A stretch of DNA of 25,230 nucleotides from JAAYLC01 sp035654795 (lineage in GTDB: Bacteria > Bacteroidota > Bacteroidia > Flavobacteriales > Flavobacteriaceae), in NCBI GenBank assembly GCA_035654795.1, contig DASRWC010000076.1, forward strand, positions 1 through 25,230, given 5' to 3'. Positions 21,824 to 25,230 of the stretch are shown piece by piece. Positions within the stretch are counted from its first letter, which is position 1; each line of letters begins with the position of its first letter. The position numbers and the translations under genes are program-made. Below the pieces are notes generated by a model. That model was not told where the DNA came from. It searched no databases and saw only the letters and a list, made by a program, of their open reading frames with translations.

Positions 21824-24211
21824 CTAAAACGTATATGATACTTTCACTCTAAAATTTCTTCCCGGGCTCTGCATTTTGAATTCGTTAAAGATTTCTGCAT
21901 TGTACAGATTCTTTATTTCGGCACTGAAAGCTACGCTTTGTTTTCCGATGTCACGCGTATAGACCATCCCAATATTGTTCAAATGCTGCACAGGGATGAT
22001 TCTACTCGTGTTAATTTTTGATTTACCCCATAATCCCAAAAAGCCATCCGGTTCAAACTGTTTCTCAATAAAATCAAGATAATACTGATGCACGTATGAG
22101 TAATCCCAGAAGAAGATAAAATCATACTTTAGATTTAACAAATCTTTCAAATTGTAAGCCGCACTGGCATTTCCGTAATAGAAAGGAAGGTTTGCAATCC
22201 TCGCGTTTTTGAAGTGCTGGTTGTTTAGCAATTCGTCTTTGGACGATTCCAGTCTAAATCCGTTCCACGTAAGGTTTCCCGATAGGTTAAGATTAGGAAT
22301 AGGCTCATAATTCATTTCCAATTCTACGCCAAATCCTTTCACATGATCCAGATTCAGATATACGGCTTGATATTGATTCAGGTCTTTTAAGCGAATAAGA
22401 TCGCGGGTATTTCGGTAATAAGTGTTGATTTCAAATCCAAATTTTTTACCTCCGTAAGCATATCCGAGATTGATGTTATTGCTTTTTTCGGGCAAAAGAG
22501 CATAGTTGGCTGCCACAAAATTATTATCGCCAAACAATTCCATTTGTTCCGGAAGTCGAAATGTGTTTTCAAAAGAAAATCTTAGAAAACTATTCTTATT
22601 GAAGTTGTATTTCAAAGCTTGGGAAAAACTAATTCCGGATTTGCTTACTGATGCTTCCTCAGGTTTGCTGAGCGAGGGATCTAAGGAACTTTCATAGATT
22701 CCGTGCAAGTTGCTGTAAAGGAATTTGATTTGCGTGTTGGTTTCCACTTTTTGTTCCCATAATTCCCCATTCAAACTAAAACTAGAGATCAGTTTATTAT
22801 ATCGGGAACCTTCAGTATTGAGTTCGTCGAGATTGGAAGTGCGTTTAAACGTGCTGAATACCGTGTTGTTTTCCAATTGAAAGTTGTTGTTGAGCAAGTA
22901 GTTCAAATTGGTACGGGAGGTTATTTGGTCTAAGTAGCTGCTCATATAGCCGTTGGGCATAAGCAGGTTTCCCATTTCTGAACCGGAAACTGTTCCGTGG
23001 CGCTCACCTTTCCAATCGTAATACACATTTTTCGCCGGGTCAAAGAGCTCAAAGTTAATTCGGCTATAGACCAAGAACTGATTAACGTTTAATTTGTTGT
23101 CTAAGAAATACTTTTTGTATTTCAGAGAAGGTATGAAATTGCCGCGCTCGCGTCTATACACTTCTCCAAAAGGTCTGGCGCGGGAATAGGAGTCGTTTTG
23201 AATGTCTTTTTGAATATCATAAGAATTGATTTTCAACTCAATCCAATCGGCCCACGTGAGGCCTCGACCCTGAACAAAAAACTCAAGAGAGCGCTGCTCA
23301 AAAGCATTGTGAAATAATTTTTCCCGAATATAGGTTGTTCTGCCGGTTTGAGGGTCTTTATAAGGAAGTCGGTTGACTTTATAGTCGTTTTTGGAATAGT
23401 TATAAAAACTGTTTGTTCCAAAAAAAAGGTGTTCTTTGATTTTCACGGTGGCATTGACCGTACCGATGTGTGTTCCGAAGGAGCCGGTTTCGTATGATAA
23501 GGTTCCCGAAGTGCGGTTGTATGTTTTCGGGACAATATTAATGGCGCTTCCCAAGGCATCCACGCCGAGCTTAGCAGGGAGCACGCCTTTGTAAATTTCA
23601 ATTCGACCAATGGTGTTGGTTGGAACTTTTGTAAGTCCGTAATTGGATCCTAAATAGTCCATCGGGATGTCATCATACAAGAACTTAATGGAGTTCCCTG
23701 TAAATCCGCCTACCAGGATATTGGAATTGGAACCCAAGCCGCCTACGTTTCTGATTTTAACGCCGGGGGCACGATTGATCAGTTCTTCTACCGAGTTTGC
23801 CCGTTGTGATTCCTCTTCAATGGAAACTACTTCGGCTTTGATAGCACTGGTTTTGAGTTGTTCCGCACGGGTACGGGTTTGGATTCGCACCTCATCCAGG
23901 TCATATTCCTGCGAACCTATTTTGATGGTGACTTCCGCCGTTTGTTCAGTTTGTAGATCGACTTGAACGGGAGGGAAGCTGTAGCCGTCATAGAAGGCTA
24001 TTAAAGTAAAAACGCCTTCGGGCAAATCGGAAAAAAAGAAGTTTCCCGATGTGTCTGAAAGCGTTTTTTTATTTAACTCAACAATTAAGATTTCAATGTT
24101 CTCTTGCCGGTCATCAAGGAAGTTTATAACCTTTCCACGAATTGATTTTTGTTGTGCATTGACAATTACCGTACAAAGACAAAAAAGTACAAAGAACAGT
24201 CGTCGAATCAT
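21824..24211 (-). CDS. TonB-dependent outer-membrane receptor
   Basis: A 795-residue receptor. A signal peptide (MIRRLFFVLFCLCTVIVNAQ) is followed by a carboxypeptidase-regulatory-like beta domain (QQKSIRGKVINF ... GNFFFSDLPEGVFTLIAFYDGY), a TonB-box/plug region (IGSQEYDLDEVRIQTRTRAEQ; SVEELINRAPGVKIRNVGG; IEIYKGVLPAKLGVDALGSAINIVPK), and a 22-strand-type beta-barrel ending VKVSYTF with a terminal aromatic residue. It imports a ligand across the outer membrane using ExbBD-TonB energy. The barrel is of the siderophore/vitamin type rather than the SusC type, as it lacks a SusD partner. It is flanked on the same strand by two lipoproteins, so the three genes probably form an uptake locus. The ligand is unknown. 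Confidence 0.93.
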   Translation of the reverse strand: MIRRLFFVLFCLCTVIVNAQQKSIRGKVINFLDDRQENIEILIVELNKKTLSDTSGNFFFSDLPEGVFTLIAFYDGYSFPPVQVDLQTEQTAEVTIKIGSQEYDLDEVRIQTRTRAEQLKTSAIKAEVVSIEEESQRANSVEELINRAPGVKIRNVGGLGSNSNILVGGFTGNSIKFLYDDIPMDYLGSNYGLTKVPTNTIGRIEIYKGVLPAKLGVDALGSAINIVPKTYNRTSGTLSYETGSFGTHIGTVNATVKIKEHLFFGTNSFYNYSKNDYKVNRLPYKDPQTGRTTYIREKLFHNAFEQRSLEFFVQGRGLTWADWIELKINSYDIQKDIQNDSYSRARPFGEVYRRERGNFIPSLKYKKYFLDNKLNVNQFLVYSRINFELFDPAKNVYYDWKGERHGTVSGSEMGNLLMPNGYMSSYLDQITSRTNLNYLLNNNFQLENNTVFSTFKRTSNLDELNTEGSRYNKLISSFSLNGELWEQKVETNTQIKFLYSNLHGIYESSLDPSLSKPEEASVSKSGISFSQALKYNFNKNSFLRFSFENTFRLPEQMELFGDNNFVAANYALLPEKSNNINLGYAYGGKKFGFEINTYYRNTRDLIRLKDLNQYQAVYLNLDHVKGFGVELEMNYEPIPNLNLSGNLTWNGFRLESSKDELLNNQHFKNARIANLPFYYGNASAAYNLKDLLNLKYDFIFFWDYSYVHQYYLDFIEKQFEPDGFLGLWGKSKINTSRIIPVQHLNNIGMVYTRDIGKQSVAFSAEIKNLYNAEIFNEFKMQSPGRNFRVKVSYTF

Positions 24212-24283
24212 TGAGTTCTATTTATTGCGTTTACTATCAGGTGATGGAATGATTGAAAACGCTTAATGGGTCAAAAACTTCTT

Positions 24284-24820
24284 TTAGTTAAAGAATCCGC
24301 AAACATACACACTTCCGTCAGGTTTGGTAACCACAGGGAGTTTGTCTGTATCCAGTTGTTTTTTCACAAGAGTGAAGTTAGCCACTGATCCGTTAAACAT
24401 TTCAGATTTGAAAGTCATAGTCCACATATCGTTGACTTTATTCACTTCGATGTTGGTGGGAGTTAAACCGAAGTTATAAGGAGGCATAGACGGATTGGTT
24501 TGAATAATTTTGAAATCATTTACATCGCCTTCCCAAGTCCAATAATCATTTGCATAGGGGTCAAACAATCCTCCTTTTCCAAGGATTACACGCAGTTTTT
24601 GGTCTTCTTCAAAGATATATCCGGAAACTAACTCCATCACGCACGCGTCGCTGGCAGGACGGCCGCCTTCAACAAATACGGTGAAATCCAAGTTGGTTAA
24701 TTGCCATTCGCCGGTAAGTTCAGGTTTTGCTTCCACCGCCGGTTTGTCATCATCTTTGGAACAAGAGACTGCAATCAGGGTTGAAATCACTGTAAAGAAC
24801 AATAGAAAATTCCTTTTCAT
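24284..24820 (-). CDS. Surface lipoprotein, lipocalin-like (DUF5004-type)
   Basis: From the ATG at 24820 the product is 178 residues: MKRNFLLFFTVISTLIAVSC with lipidated Cys20, followed by SKDDDK, which matches the K-(D/E)2 surface-export signal. The mature part begins LTGEWQLTNLDF, typical of lipocalin-like small lipoproteins, and continues with paired beta strands (YWTWEGDVNDFKIIQ, MWTMTFKSEMFNGSVANFTLVKK). The frame is open to 24874, but a promoter box lies there (24872-24879), so that longer form is not made. It precedes the TonB receptor by 72 bp on the same strand and is likely its operon leader and a surface partner. Family placement is by pattern. Confidence 0.75.
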   Translation of the reverse strand: MKRNFLLFFTVISTLIAVSCSKDDDKPAVEAKPELTGEWQLTNLDFTVFVEGGRPASDACVMELVSGYIFEEDQKLRVILGKGGLFDPYANDYWTWEGDVNDFKIIQTNPSMPPYNFGLTPTNIEVNKVNDMWTMTFKSEMFNGSVANFTLVKKQLDTDKLPVVTKPDGSVYVCGFFN

Positions 24821-24871
24821 GTCAATAGTTTTATTTGTTAATGTATGTTGTGGGCAATAAAAATTGCGGTG

Positions 24872-24902
24872 CAAAACTAAGCTTTTCTATAGCCTAAGCC
24901 AA
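24872..24902 (-). promoter_or_regulatory. Promoter of the lipoprotein/TonB receptor operon
   Basis: On the minus strand TTG (24902-24900), a 20-bp spacer, then TAGTTTTG (24879-24872) match the Bacteroidota -33/-7 pattern. The expected transcript start is near 24865, about 45 bp before the ATG at 24820. Confidence 0.65.
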
Positions 24903-24940
24903 TGTTAATTTAGAATATTTATAGATAGTTTAACGAAGGG

Positions 24941-25090
24941 ACGGCGGGTGTTAGATGTTAGACGAAGGACGCCGCGTTGCTCTGACGAAGGACGAAAGAC
25001 CGCCTGAACTTGAATTTGAAATTAGAGGCAAGAGGCAGGAGGCAGGAGGCAAGAGATAGAATAGAGAAAAGAGAAAAGAGAAAAGACTTC
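24941..25090. repeat. Intergenic low-complexity repeats (GACGAAGGAC element, AGGCAGG and AGAAAAG tandem words)
   Basis: 24961-25003 is the second copy of the GACGA-rich element found at 21706-21748. It is followed by AGGCAAG/AGGCAGG 7-bp tandem words (about 25025-25053) and AGAAAAG/AGAGAAA tandem words (about 25063-25086). No gene is supported. The tract stops where the IS3-like end begins. Confidence 0.7.
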
Positions 25091-25230
25091 TGGTTCAGCC
25101 CCCTAGAAGTTTGGACTAAAATTAGGTATTAAAACCTTAATTTTATGTTGTACAAAAAACGAAGTGTGAAAAAAAGAACGAAAGAAGAAAGAGAACGTAT
25201 TCTGCAAGAAGTTGCTAAACTGGGAGTGGT
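25091..25230 (+). mobile_element. Left end of an IS3-family (IS150-like) insertion sequence, cut by the window edge
   Basis: From about 25091 the sequence TGGTTCAGCCCCCTAGAAGT, continuing TTGGACT, resembles the inverted-repeat end of IS150-group elements (TG...CCCC.AAAGTTTGGAC). It is followed 54 bp on by a transposase-like start codon. The right end lies outside the window, so the element cannot be typed or its target duplication seen. Confidence 0.65.
25145..25230 (+). CDS. IS3-family transposase OrfA-like, partial at the window edge
   Basis: The open frame from ATG 25145 runs off the window after 28 codons. It reads MLYKKRSVKKRTKEERERI followed by LQEVAKLGVV. A basic start followed by 'K..ER..IL.EV...GV' is the usual beginning of the helix-turn-helix OrfA of IS3-family transposases. 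OrfA binds the element ends; OrfB, normally made by frameshifting, would follow beyond the window. Confidence 0.65.
   Translation, partial: MLYKKRSVKKRTKEERERILQEVAKLGV

Noticed and set aside
25025..25090. A phase-variable microsatellite controlling a gene
   Set aside because: The tandem words are imperfect and lie outside any reading frame. The nearest plus-strand gene belongs to the IS element itself.

Overview
The window is chromosomal DNA of a member of the Bacteroidota, most likely a marine-type Flavobacteriia. Supporting signs are the tmRNA tag GENNYALAA, several -7 boxes of the Bacteroidota form TAnnTTTG, weak Shine-Dalgarno signals, many lipoproteins (two with a K-(D/E)2 surface-export signal after the lipobox Cys), a TonB-dependent receptor with a carboxypeptidase-like N-terminal domain, and moderately low GC. 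No species can be named from the sequence alone.

Layout. Positions 1-2070 are an accessory patch: repeats of ATCAGCGT/ATCCGTG, a frameshifted GxxExxY gene, a PD-(D/E)XK nuclease overlapping a small coiled-coil gene, and a long hairpin. Positions 2085-4343 (minus) hold a lipoprotein and a long-chain acyl-CoA synthetase in one operon. Positions 4521-5980 (plus) hold a well-formed promoter with an adjoining palindrome, an EGF-like Cys-rich surface lipoprotein interrupted by an in-frame TAG, and a DsbA-like thiol oxidoreductase with a frameshift near its end. A perfect 16-bp hairpin terminator separates these from purL (6044-9718, minus).

Positions 9861-10314 (minus) encode tmRNA and its terminator. 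A divergent LKR/alanine-dehydrogenase-like oxidoreductase follows (10427-11659, plus). The minus-strand genes from 11754 to 16360 are a DUF3857 exported protein, a DUF4136 lipoprotein and a eukaryote-type urocanate hydratase. Small minus-strand genes (DUF5522, TerB-like) lie upstream of era. The ribosome-assembly GTPases era and der (both plus) flank a small minus-strand membrane protein. Positions 20332-24820 (minus) look like an outer-membrane uptake locus: a surface lipoprotein, a TonB-dependent receptor and a second large lipoprotein. The right edge has degenerate intergenic repeats and the left end of an IS3-family element whose transposase runs off the window.

Most of the window is ordinary housekeeping sequence. 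The most interesting parts are the EGF-lipoprotein/DsbA pair, in which both partners are broken, the nuclease plus coiled-coil pair beside a decayed GxxExxY gene, and the intergenic repeat families.
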